Assembly (NCBI RefSeq): GCF_000331535.1
Contig: NZ_AMZN01000027.1
Span: 1-64,000 of the forward strand
Source: Fulvivirga imtechensis AK7
Lineage (GTDB): Bacteria; Bacteroidota; Bacteroidia; Cytophagales; Cyclobacteriaceae
DNA: 64,000 nt
Direction of reading: 5' to 3'
Position numbers and translations under genes: made by a program. Position 1 is the first letter of the stretch. The number at the start of each line of letters is the position of its first letter. The notes beneath the pieces were generated by a model. That model saw nothing but the letters and a program-made list of their open reading frames with translations, made no database searches and had not been told where the DNA came from. Positions 33,956 to 42,765 of this stretch are shown in pieces.

Positions 33956-36900
33956 ATGGATGGGCATAAACCAGAGGTAAAAAACAGCGATAGAAAAATT
34001 ATTAACCGGTTAAACCAACCGGATGAAGCTTCTATGGGTCACCTTCCCACAGACCCAAGGCTTCAACCTGCTATTGACTCCATTCATGGCAATGAAAATA
34101 TATTGCCTAAAATGATGGCCAGGGAGCCCGAGCACGATCTGCAGATGAAGTGTGAAGAATGTGAAGAAGAGGAGCAGATACAAATGCAGGCAGAAAAACA
34201 GGTCATGAAAATGGCAGGCAATGCTGACGGTGAAGACGATGGCATTTCTATTCAAACCAAATTAAAGATCGGTAGCCCTGATGATAAATATGAAAAAGAA
34301 GCAGATGCTGTAGCCGATAAGGTAATGATGATGCCTGATCGGGACGAAGAGGAAATGGCACAAATGAAGTCCCTCGGGACGGTATCGCCAATTCAGATGA
34401 AATGCAAAGAATGTGAGGAGGAACTGACGCTTCAGATGAAGCCGGAAATGCAAATGCTGAGTGGTGAGCAAAATCATGCTTCCGATGATATCTCGAGTAC
34501 ATTATCTACATCTGCCGGAATGGGGCAAGCGATGTCTGCGTCTGTTCGCAGTGATCTTGAAACGAAAATGGGAGCGGACTTTAGTGATGTGAAGGTTCAT
34601 ACTGATAGCAAAGCTGTCCAGATGAACGAGGAATTGGGCGCACAAGCTTTTACTCACGGAACAGATATCTATTTCAATAGCGGTAATTACAGCCCAGACA
34701 GTTCGCAAGGTAAGCACTTATTGGCCCATGAACTAACACATGTTATACAGCAAACAGGTAAAATTCAAACCCGCAGCACTCCTGAGATTCAAAAATTCGA
34801 TGCTCATGAGAAAATTGAAGAGAAGCTAAGAGGAAAGAATAGCGAAATGATCACAGAAGCCCCTATTCCGGGGGGAGATACCCTGGGTAAAGGTTTTGGT
34901 AAGCTTGGATATGCTGATTTATATAAGAGTACCGGAAGTGTAATTACCGGTATATACGGAGCCAAATACCGGGAAGAGGAAGACGAAACGACAGGACAAA
35001 AAACTAAAAAGTTCGCTTATAAGAATATCAGTGATACAAAACTATTACATACTCCACAGGGTACTTTTTCAAACAATCCACAACTCGTTAAGAGCCCTGT
35101 TTCCGTGTTTCAGCATGAAGATGGGAGCACGAAACATTTTGTAAAGACAACGGAAGTACCCTCATCAACCAAAAACACATTGATAACCGGTGGCTTTCCC
35201 AAAGATTTTTTTGTAGGTGATATTAAAAAAGGTGATGATAGCCTGACAGCGGCTAAAAGGCAACTTAAGAATTATCGGGAGGGATTCCAGGACTTTTCCC
35301 AACATGCAGGCAGTCATTTTGGGATTGCAGCTATGAACGAAGGACAATTATACAAAGACGTTGAAATACCTGAGGGTCTGGATTATTCAAAATTTGCTAC
35401 CCAAAATGCGCTTGAAGGTGATGGGATTTTGCTTGATAAAGCGGGTAAATATACCAGAAGGTATTGGTTATATCCATACAGGGAGGAAGGCCTGTACCTA
35501 TACATATGGCTTCCTCATCCCTGGAGATCACATGTGCCCAAATTCCAGCAGGCAGGAAAAGATGTGATGGACGAGCTTGATAAAGTGAACAAAGGGCTCA
35601 AAGTGTCACAAAAGAAACCGGGAAAAAGTATAGATACTAAACGAAAGAAGGTACAAAAGAAGGATGAAGCGAAAGTAAAACAAAAAAACAAGCAAAAGTC
35701 CATTCAAAAAAAGGATACCGACTGGGCAGCGCATAAAAAGAGCTACATGCAAGCCCGCAAGACATGGAAAAATGAACACGGTGATAAATATCTCAAAAGA
35801 AAGGATATAGATACAATTGTTGAGGACAAGATAGAATTTGACAAAAAAGTTGGAATTCCTCTTACGGCACATGGAGACTTTGGCAAGGTAGCGAAGCAGT
35901 TTAAACAAATAGAATTCTGGGCTGGTGAGAAAGGATGGGCTTTTGCAGAGTTGCGTTTTCTTCTCGGGGATAAATTTGATACCCTGGCGAAGAAATTTGA
36001 AGAAATAAAAGAGAGAACCAGGAAGACCAGAACAAAGGCTAATTCATTATCCGGATCCGGAATCTCAGTTGGATGGAAGAAGAAAGTTATAAAGCTGTTG
36101 ATGAAAGGCTTTAAAATAGGCTTTCAGGCTTTCATTGCAGAAACTTATGCTGTATTTGCTGGTTGTATAGGAGGGGTGATTCAGAAGTTTGAAGAGAGCT
36201 TCACTGATATGGAAGAGGTGGAAGCACTAATGAAGGAGTTGGAAGGGTTAAAAACTCAGGTGGAGACCCTACTTACAGAGATTACCGCCAAATATGATGC
36301 ACAGATGCAGGCCTTTGAGGCTATTCTTGACCAAATGGAAGATGTAAAGTTTTATGCAGAAATACTCAGCACAGCGGAAACACTCATTAGAGCAGGGGTT
36401 CAGGTGGTAAGTTGTCTTTCCCCTCCGGCACTCGGGTGTTTGTGGGGGCTGGTGGCTCAGGTAGGTATAGAAGTAGGGCTTAACCTGGTGGTCGGCACCG
36501 AATGGTTCGAAAACAAATTCATGAGGCCGCTGGTAAAAGAACTGGTCGATAAATTTCTTAAAGATGATATACTATCCTTCATGAATAAATTATTTGCAGA
36601 AGTTGGATTAGCGGATTATATAAAGGATGTTGATGCTTGTAAGGTGAGGGTGGGAGCTTCCGCAGGTGCTGGTACAGGCTGGTATTCCGGTACGCCAACT
36701 ATTCCTGCTTCGCAATATAAGCAGCATGCAGCAGCCTGGGAAGCTAAATATAAAGATCAAATACTTGGTGATATTGCTACAGCCTTTAATCAGGGTGCTT
36801 CCGGGAAAAAAGCTGTAACCAAGCAGGAGGTGGAGGACTTTATGAAAGAGGTACAGAAAAAGAATATGAGCATAGAGGACTTTAAAGCATCTGTAGCCTC

Positions 36901-37321
36901 GGGTAAAAAGGGAGAGAATAAGTTTGACTTTGATGCGATAAAAGGTGCAGTGCAATCTTCAGGTACTGAAAGTGGAGAAGGTGGAGAAGGTGCTGGTGTA
37001 GCGGTTATTGATGGAAGTAAAGTGGCTAATAATGACGCGGATAAAGGAACCAATGCTCCTAACACGAGTTATGTTGTTGATGCTCATAGTTCTCATACCA
37101 AGCACTCCGAACCCGCCCTGACCATTTGGATCTACGAAAATGGCGAGCATATTGCTACGCTGGTTAAAGTCCCTTCAAGGGTGATCAAAAGAAAATGGTG
37201 GCCTTCAGAAAGCGACAAGCAGAAATTGGAGATTCACTATTCCATACCAAAGAAAATTCCTATCATCAAAGGTTATTTTATAGCAAAAGGAAGGACAATA
37301 TACGGATATGCCAAACCTTGA
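33956..37321 (+). CDS. Large DUF4157 cargo protein with helical C-terminal region of unknown activity
   Basis: The 1121-aa protein parallels its upstream paralog at the N-terminus (MDGHKPEVKNSDRKIINRLNQP), with two Cys-Glu motifs (MKCEECEEEEQIQM, MKCKECEEELTLQM) and DUF4157 with HELTHVIQQ at about 258. After this come a region with TGGFPKDFFVGDIKKGDDS, a Lys-rich coiled-coil segment (about 540-600), hydrophobic helices around 705-735 and 800-850 (FKIGFQAFIAETYAVFAG) and a beta-like end (HTKHSEPALTIWIYENG). The hydrophobic helices suggest a membrane-acting or translocating toxin, but no catalytic motif is recognised. Its last 14 bases overlap the next gene. Confidence 0.78.
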   Translation: MDGHKPEVKNSDRKIINRLNQPDEASMGHLPTDPRLQPAIDSIHGNENILPKMMAREPEHDLQMKCEECEEEEQIQMQAEKQVMKMAGNADGEDDGISIQTKLKIGSPDDKYEKEADAVADKVMMMPDRDEEEMAQMKSLGTVSPIQMKCKECEEELTLQMKPEMQMLSGEQNHASDDISSTLSTSAGMGQAMSASVRSDLETKMGADFSDVKVHTDSKAVQMNEELGAQAFTHGTDIYFNSGNYSPDSSQGKHLLAHELTHVIQQTGKIQTRSTPEIQKFDAHEKIEEKLRGKNSEMITEAPIPGGDTLGKGFGKLGYADLYKSTGSVITGIYGAKYREEEDETTGQKTKKFAYKNISDTKLLHTPQGTFSNNPQLVKSPVSVFQHEDGSTKHFVKTTEVPSSTKNTLITGGFPKDFFVGDIKKGDDSLTAAKRQLKNYREGFQDFSQHAGSHFGIAAMNEGQLYKDVEIPEGLDYSKFATQNALEGDGILLDKAGKYTRRYWLYPYREEGLYLYIWLPHPWRSHVPKFQQAGKDVMDELDKVNKGLKVSQKKPGKSIDTKRKKVQKKDEAKVKQKNKQKSIQKKDTDWAAHKKSYMQARKTWKNEHGDKYLKRKDIDTIVEDKIEFDKKVGIPLTAHGDFGKVAKQFKQIEFWAGEKGWAFAELRFLLGDKFDTLAKKFEEIKERTRKTRTKANSLSGSGISVGWKKKVIKLLMKGFKIGFQAFIAETYAVFAGCIGGVIQKFEESFTDMEEVEALMKELEGLKTQVETLLTEITAKYDAQMQAFEAILDQMEDVKFYAEILSTAETLIRAGVQVVSCLSPPALGCLWGLVAQVGIEVGLNLVVGTEWFENKFMRPLVKELVDKFLKDDILSFMNKLFAEVGLADYIKDVDACKVRVGASAGAGTGWYSGTPTIPASQYKQHAAAWEAKYKDQILGDIATAFNQGASGKKAVTKQEVEDFMKEVQKKNMSIEDFKASVASGKKGENKFDFDAIKGAVQSSGTESGEGGEGAGVAVIDGSKVANNDADKGTNAPNTSYVVDAHSSHTKHSEPALTIWIYENGEHIATLVKVPSRVIKRKWWPSESDKQKLEIHYSIPKKIPIIKGYFIAKGRTIYGYAKP

Positions 37322-38612
37322 CATCCTGATCGATTTTTACAGATCCGGGGAACTTGAACACGCTGTGGCAAAATATAAACTGCTAACGGAGCTTATAGCT
37401 GATGATGGTATCGAATTACTTGATTCAGAGCCTTTTTGGGAAGGTCAGTCATCTCTGAAGTCGACTTCCTGGACGTATATAGCCACACCTCTGCTTAGAC
37501 ATCCTCTTCAGGAGGTTGATAACCAAAATAATGATAAATTTATTCAGTTTTTGCCCATCCCGCCTCTGCATGACGTGTATTATAAATCATCTGTTTCAAA
37601 TCAGGCTATTCCAACAATAGATCACCTTCTGTTTCTCGATCTGGTGCTCTGTGTAGCGGAATACGAATCTATGTTTAATGCCAGACTCGATAATCTGGTT
37701 ATGAAAACCAAAGAAAAGATTCAATCCGTTTTTACTTTATTGGTTACATTTTATCAGCATAAGAAAATAAGCAGCTGGTGGGAGCTAACAGAACGGGCGG
37801 GTGTCAGTACCCCATATTCAGCATATGGAGAATTGTTGCCTCCCTTGATAGGATCTGAAGTTATCACTTCTAAACTTCAACATGAGAATCAGGATTTTAG
37901 CGAGATTAAAAATGCCTTGATGCCGGATAGTGATAACGTGTTACTTGCTTTTGACCAATTTGTCGCGCACTTCACACTGTCTACATTAGCTAAGGGCTTA
38001 GTATCTGCCTCCCAACTAAAATTTTGCTGTCTTAGAGATGAATATTATGTTTTCTTCCATGAAGACGGTTTTCTTCAATATTTCTGGAAGGAAAGAAGGT
38101 GGACCAATGACCCTGTTGATGATGTGGAGTGCATTATATTTTCCCCGGAAGATGATGATTATATTTTTCATTTAAATAAAAAGCTGGCTGTAGAAATACC
38201 TGAATTAACGGACCAGACCATTATTAAAATAAAAGACCCCACAGGATATTTTGCTTTAATGATGGATAAGGAGGCTCATGGAGGGATATATGATTTGCGA
38301 ACCCTGTTCAAAGTAGTAGACACCGGTCAGCTAAATTGGTATGATGAGGTAGAGGAAATACAGTTGAAAAACTTGGAGGAAGGACTCCGAAACATCGAAA
38401 ATAAAGTTGCAGCCTTTTGGGTAGGCGGTAGTGGGTATAAATTAATTGCCTACGGAAGGTTAATAGTAAATAATAAACTTGTACGAAGGTTGCCTGAGAC
38501 AATTCACGGGGCGTGTTTTTCTCCAAATGGTGACTACCTGGTGCTTTTAGAAGATAAGAGAGGTGTAGTATTAGAGACTGCAAACTACACTCCTATAAGG
38601 AATTTTGGATAG
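37308..38612 (+). CDS. Unknown 434-aa protein coupled to the last effector
   Basis: No known domain is recognised. The start at 37308 overlaps the end of the effector gene by 14 bases, which implies coupled translation and a functional link. The protein has no signal peptide, is acidic and ends in a beta-propeller-like stretch (ACFSPNGDYLVLLEDKRGVVLET). By position it may be a chaperone, loading factor or immunity protein for the 1121-aa effector. It is the last gene of the plus-strand eCIS cluster. Confidence 0.7.
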   Translation: MPNLDILIDFYRSGELEHAVAKYKLLTELIADDGIELLDSEPFWEGQSSLKSTSWTYIATPLLRHPLQEVDNQNNDKFIQFLPIPPLHDVYYKSSVSNQAIPTIDHLLFLDLVLCVAEYESMFNARLDNLVMKTKEKIQSVFTLLVTFYQHKKISSWWELTERAGVSTPYSAYGELLPPLIGSEVITSKLQHENQDFSEIKNALMPDSDNVLLAFDQFVAHFTLSTLAKGLVSASQLKFCCLRDEYYVFFHEDGFLQYFWKERRWTNDPVDDVECIIFSPEDDDYIFHLNKKLAVEIPELTDQTIIKIKDPTGYFALMMDKEAHGGIYDLRTLFKVVDTGQLNWYDEVEEIQLKNLEEGLRNIENKVAAFWVGGSGYKLIAYGRLIVNNKLVRRLPETIHGACFSPNGDYLVLLEDKRGVVLETANYTPIRNFG

Positions 38613-38666
38613 TTACAACAAGCTCACAGCGGCTATTGTTAAAAACTCCAACAACGGGGAGGCTGC

Positions 38667-39419
38667 CTATTTCAACTGTGGTGGCCAGACCAGCACTTTT
38701 TGAAAATTTGAATAGTGAATCAGGGGTTGCTGGCCATCTACTTGTAAACCTATCGATTCCGTGAGAGAATTTTTGCTGACATCAGCATCGGCAGACTGCA
38801 GTTCCCAGGGCAAATGGTGAATATCGATGGAAACAACTTTGCTATTAAAGGCCTTCTGGAATAAACAATACCTCTCCACAAGCCAGTAAGTGAGACTGCC
38901 TTTTTCTGCAAAGAACTTTTCCGGATGTGGTGAATATGCTACCTCCAGATCACCCGGTACTTTCTTACTTCCTTTTCTGTGGCTCGTAAAACAGAAGCCA
39001 TTCCCGTCCGATTTTACGCTCATTGACGCCCTGAAGTAAGGTAAAAATGCCATTCTTGCCGCTATTGCCGCTAACGAACTGGATGTATCGAGACTAAAAA
39101 AATAGATTCCCGGCTTTTCATTATGTGTTACATAAGTGCGAAAATTTAACTCCAAAAAATTATATGTAGTGGGTATAGGGGGAAGCCAGCGTAATTTTAC
39201 ATGTCTCATCTTAAAAGGAGAAATACTGACCCAGTAGCTGTTATGATAATGATCAAGCTCTAGTTCCGGGGGAACAGCTTTTCTAACAAGTTCATACGGA
39301 ACTTTATAATGTAGAAAAAGCAGGTCTTTCCAACCTTGCCGCATCACCCATGTAGATCGTCTTGGCGGAAAAGGACGGTGATCAATTTGCCTCAGTAGAT
39401 CGTTTTCTTTCATCTTCAA
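38667..39419 (-). CDS. DUF2071 (YqjF-like) family protein
   Basis: The 250-aa product matches the YqjF/DUF2071 family: W-x-DLLFLHYKVPYELVRKAVPPELELD at the N-terminus, SPFKMRHVKLR, NFLELNFRTYV and a C-terminal YSNFQKVLVWPP. The family has an acetoacetate-decarboxylase-like fold; its reaction is not established. It is monocistronic on the minus strand and converges with the eCIS cluster, so it marks the end of that locus. Confidence 0.85.
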   Translation of the reverse strand: MKMKENDLLRQIDHRPFPPRRSTWVMRQGWKDLLFLHYKVPYELVRKAVPPELELDHYHNSYWVSISPFKMRHVKLRWLPPIPTTYNFLELNFRTYVTHNEKPGIYFFSLDTSSSLAAIAARMAFLPYFRASMSVKSDGNGFCFTSHRKGSKKVPGDLEVAYSPHPEKFFAEKGSLTYWLVERYCLFQKAFNSKVVSIDIHHLPWELQSADADVSKNSLTESIGLQVDGQQPLIHYSNFQKVLVWPPQLK

Positions 39420-39588
39420 GATTTGGCTGTTGTTTTATAATATCAATAGAAGTGCTTTTGTTTCATAGTGTAAGGAAACTCCTTTGGAAGAGTGCTATAA
39501 AAAATCACAAATAAAAATTCACACTATGTCTTTTTTGCTGTCTAATGTCATGTAGTCGCAAAGTGGTGGCTGCTTAAAAACAGAAATT

Positions 39589-40074
39589 ATGTTTAAAACA
39601 AGTATTTATTTATTCACCGCATTGATGTTGGGGGTAGTGTCCTACAGCAATGCACAGACCGGTAAAAAGATGGAAACAAACTTTAACAAAGAACAACAGG
39701 AAGTATTCAGCACAATCGAAAGAATGGTAGACGCATTTCACAAAAAGGATATTGCGGGCGTGATGGCCTGCTATGACAGAAATGCGCTCATACTGTTTGA
39801 GCCTCAAAAACCTGTAGTGGGTACAAATGACCTTAAAAAGGAATTTTTGGCAGCCTTTGAGATCAATCCGCATTATGAGTTCAGTGGTCACGAGATCTAT
39901 ATTGCTGGCAATATTGCCACACATGTCGCACCCTGGACAATGAAAGGAAGGCTACCCGATGGCACACCCATTGAACAAAACGGGTTGTCCATTGCAATTT
40001 TGCAAAAGCAGACCGATGGCTCCTGGATCATGGTTTTTGACAACCCTCACGGACAGTTTTTGATGGAGAAGTAG
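39589..40074 (+). CDS. Secreted SnoaL-like / DUF4440 (NTF2 fold) protein
   Basis: The 161-aa protein starts with a signal peptide (FKTSIYLFTALMLGVVSYSNA, cleavage likely after NAQ) and continues with an NTF2-like fold: IERMVDAFHKKDIAGVMACYDRNALILFEP, LKKEFLAAFE, and TDGSWIMVFDNPHGQF. Members of the SnoaL/DUF4440 group bind small hydrophobic ligands or act as isomerases, but the substrate cannot be read from sequence. It stands alone between a minus-strand gene and a sigma factor gene. Confidence 0.8.
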   Translation: MFKTSIYLFTALMLGVVSYSNAQTGKKMETNFNKEQQEVFSTIERMVDAFHKKDIAGVMACYDRNALILFEPQKPVVGTNDLKKEFLAAFEINPHYEFSGHEIYIAGNIATHVAPWTMKGRLPDGTPIEQNGLSIAILQKQTDGSWIMVFDNPHGQFLMEK

Positions 40075-40323
40075 TATATTATGGAATGTTTCAATCGTGA
40101 GTAAAAATTTACAAGCGGAGGATGCTCTTTAGTTGAGGAGTCATCCCGATGAAAGAGGGAAAACGGCTTAGTAAGATACCTCCAAAATCGGTGTAACATT
40201 CGTTTTATTGAAGATCAGACCTTAACTAAGAAGAGGATGCACGAAGAGGCAATGAGAACCTCTCCGTGTTCCTCTGTATAAACTCTGAGCACTCTGCGGT
40301 TCGTAAAAGTTATTACTGAAAAG

Positions 40324-41121
40324 ATGGAAGAAAAAGAACTGGTAAGATCCTGCCTGCAAGGCAATAAAAAAAGTTTGGAGAAATTGGTGACTTCTATTCA
40401 AGGTATGGTATTCAACCTGGCGATAAGATTCCTCTGGAATAGAATGGATGCAGAGGATGCTACCCAGGAAATACTGATCAAAGTGATCACGAACCTGAGC
40501 AAGTATGATGGGCGCAGCAAACTAAATACATGGGTATACCGTGTTGCGACCAATTATTTGATCAATCGTAAGCAATCGATCCTTGAGCGGGAGCTTACGT
40601 CTTTTGACGCATTTGCCCAAGGACTGAACACCTACAGCGCTCCCATGGCCTATGATGAACCCGATAAAGATATTTTGGATAAGGAACTAAAGACAGGCTG
40701 TACCTTAGCCATGTTGCAATGCCTGAACAGAGACCTGCGCATTGCATTTATTCTTGGAAGCGTGCTGAAGATCAAAAGCAATGTAGCTGCCAATATTGTG
40801 CTTACCACGCCAGAAAACTTTCGAAAGCGGCTTGAAAAATCGAGAAACCTGATCGGAGAGTTCCTGGCCGGCCACTGCGGGGTTTACAACTCCTCCAACA
40901 AGTGCCGATGCCATAAGCGCATCAATACCGCAATAAAGTGTGGCCAGATAAACAGGAATAAGCTGAATTTTGCCGACAAAGTAGAAAAATACAACGAAGA
41001 GATGGAAGAGATCGACTCCCTAACCGGTATCTATCACAACCACGGCACATTTGGCACCGATGTAGACCTCATAGCCCAACTAAATGAGCTGATACAGACA
41101 AAACGCATTATCAACGATTAA
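40324..41121 (+). CDS. ECF-type RNA polymerase sigma factor with Cys-rich C-terminal extension
   Basis: The 265-aa protein has the sigma-70 region 2 pattern (VFNLAIRFLWNRMDAEDATQEILIKV, LNTWVYRVATNYLINR) and a weaker region 4 (ANIVLTTPENFRKRLEKSRNLIGEFL). It is longer than the usual ECF factor: after region 4 comes HCGVYNSSNKCRCHKRI, a Cys/His cluster that may bind zinc, then a 70-residue helical tail. No anti-sigma gene with a membrane segment lies beside it, so the tail may carry the regulation. The genes it controls are unknown. Confidence 0.85.
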   Translation: MEEKELVRSCLQGNKKSLEKLVTSIQGMVFNLAIRFLWNRMDAEDATQEILIKVITNLSKYDGRSKLNTWVYRVATNYLINRKQSILERELTSFDAFAQGLNTYSAPMAYDEPDKDILDKELKTGCTLAMLQCLNRDLRIAFILGSVLKIKSNVAANIVLTTPENFRKRLEKSRNLIGEFLAGHCGVYNSSNKCRCHKRINTAIKCGQINRNKLNFADKVEKYNEEMEEIDSLTGIYHNHGTFGTDVDLIAQLNELIQTKRIIND

Positions 41122-41193
41122 AGCCATACACACAGTCAGCAATCGGCGAAAGCAGTAGGCAAAGTGCTATACTGTAGTCGGTGGTAGTACGCT

Positions 41194-41237
41194 TTCATCG
41201 GATGAGTGCCTTCGCAAAGCAAGTCTCATCCGATGAA
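41194..41237. repeat. Perfect 13-bp stem hairpin downstream of the sigma gene
   Basis: TTCATCGGATGAG (41194-41206) pairs perfectly with CTCATCCGATGAA (41225-41237) around an 18-base loop. There is no T-run after it. The rest of the 275-base gap after the sigma factor gene holds no gene. It could terminate the sigma factor transcript or be a REP-type repeat. Confidence 0.55.
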
Positions 41238-41396
41238 TAGGGGTCGCGAACTCGAGACTCAGACCGTGAACTGAGAATGGATAAACGAAAACGGAACTCG
41301 CTTAACAGTCAGCTATTTAAGGTGGTGAAATGGAATTTTTATGCATATATGTCCAATGTTGTATATATTCAAGTATGTGACACTAAAGAATGACAA

Positions 41397-42197
41397 ATGA
41401 GTAATTTATCAGACATAGGTTTCAACGTTGAAACGGAAGAGGACTTTCGGAAACTTATGGAAAAGGCCTATGGACTGGGACAGCCAATAAAACCCAGCAA
41501 TGGGACCTATGTACTTTATTCAGACAAATCAGGGGCCGAACTATGGATGCAACTGAACAGAAAAGACGAGTTCATTGGTGCAAATCCTCACTTCAAAGGA
41601 AAAAGTAAGAGAACTGTTTGCCTTACTGCTACGGTTGACAGGCACGAAAGCGAATTAGATGGTGCCTATCACTCAAGGGCTGATCCGACAGAGGGTAACA
41701 ACCCAGACAGTGGAGCGTACCCCTTAGTCTTTGACATTCCTGATTTTAGAACAATTGCTGAAATAGTGACTCCAAAAAATGTAGATATTCAATTGGTCGC
41801 GTTTGCTCAGGAACTTAGCTGTTATGACAGCGAACGGGCATTCAATGAAAGCCAGTACACAGAACTTAAATTTGCTTCACAGTCATTTATACCCAGCGGA
41901 CTATTTTCCCCTAATGGAGAGGATACTAATCCACCAGAAGCACTTGGAATATTTACTGGTATTATCAGAGAATGGGAAATGAAAACAAATGAATTGACAG
42001 GAGAGCAGTTTTATTGGTTATTTGTAGACACCTTAGGTGGTGAGGTTGATGTAGTTGCAGACCCAAGGTTCTTTGACAAAAAGCCAAATATTAATGGAGT
42101 AGTTCAAGGACAATTCTGGCTTTCGGGACGACTTATTGATGCACCGAAATTTATGTCAAAGAAAAAAGGGCTGTTCAGCAGATTATACGGAAAGTGA
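41397..42197 (+). CDS. Hypothetical protein, 266 aa
   Basis: I do not recognise this family. The start ATG at 41397 gives SNLSDIGFNVETEEDFRKLMEKAYGLG; the middle is beta-rich with an NGTYVLYSDKSGAELW strand pair and the end has FWLSGRL followed by a basic tail (KKKGLFSRLYGK). There is no signal peptide or membrane segment. It is a single-gene unit between an ECF sigma gene and a VOC gene, with an imperfect palindrome downstream (42198-42300). Confidence 0.7.
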   Translation: MSNLSDIGFNVETEEDFRKLMEKAYGLGQPIKPSNGTYVLYSDKSGAELWMQLNRKDEFIGANPHFKGKSKRTVCLTATVDRHESELDGAYHSRADPTEGNNPDSGAYPLVFDIPDFRTIAEIVTPKNVDIQLVAFAQELSCYDSERAFNESQYTELKFASQSFIPSGLFSPNGEDTNPPEALGIFTGIIREWEMKTNELTGEQFYWLFVDTLGGEVDVVADPRFFDKKPNINGVVQGQFWLSGRLIDAPKFMSKKKGLFSRLYGK

Positions 42198-42315
42198 AAA
42201 AAAGTACACAACACACCGAACATGGCTAATGTGATTTTTCGGCTGCCAGAGACGTGTTCAAAACCCGTACGTTCTTTAGCCAGGCCGTTGCGTGTAATTT
42301 AAACCGAGCGAAAAA

Positions 42316-42690
42316 ATGAACTTAAACCAAATAACTGTCCCCTCATTGGATTTAACAAAATCAATCCCGTTTTATGAAAAATTAGGACTCAAATTGATTG
42401 TAAAATCTCTACCGCATTACGCAAGATTTGAATGTCCTGATGGCAATTCGACCTTTTCAATTCATCAAACGGAGGAATTGCCAAAAGGAGAGGGAATCTA
42501 TGTATACTTTGAATGCGAAAACCTTGACTACCAGGTTGAAAAATTAAAACAAAATGGAATCGAATTTGACCAGGAACCAACCGACCAAAGATGGTTGTGG
42601 AGAGAAGCAAGATTAAAAGATGTAGATGGAAATCAACTGATATTGTTTTATGGCGGAGAAAACAGACTGAATCCACCTTGGAGAATATAA
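42316..42690 (+). CDS. VOC-family (glyoxalase/bleomycin-resistance-like) protein
   Basis: The 124-aa protein has the paired beta-alpha-beta-beta-beta units of the vicinal oxygen chelate fold: ITVPSLDLTKSIPFYEKLGL, ARFECPDGNSTFSIHQTEE, GIYVYFECENLDYQVEKLKQNG and a C-terminal ARLKDVDGNQLILFYGGENR. The His and Glu positions fit metal ligands. The substrate is unknown; it may be a small-molecule lyase or a resistance protein. It is preceded by a short palindromic spacer. Confidence 0.85.
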   Translation: MNLNQITVPSLDLTKSIPFYEKLGLKLIVKSLPHYARFECPDGNSTFSIHQTEELPKGEGIYVYFECENLDYQVEKLKQNGIEFDQEPTDQRWLWREARLKDVDGNQLILFYGGENRLNPPWRI

Positions 42691-42765
42691 AACAAATAAA
42701 GTAATTGAATAGTACACACACTTATAGAAAATAAAAGCACTTAAGTACTCTAAAATTTTACTATT

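Noticed and set aside
38667-39419. DUF2071 gene as part of the eCIS cluster
   Set aside because: It is on the opposite strand, converges with the cluster and has no known link to eCIS.
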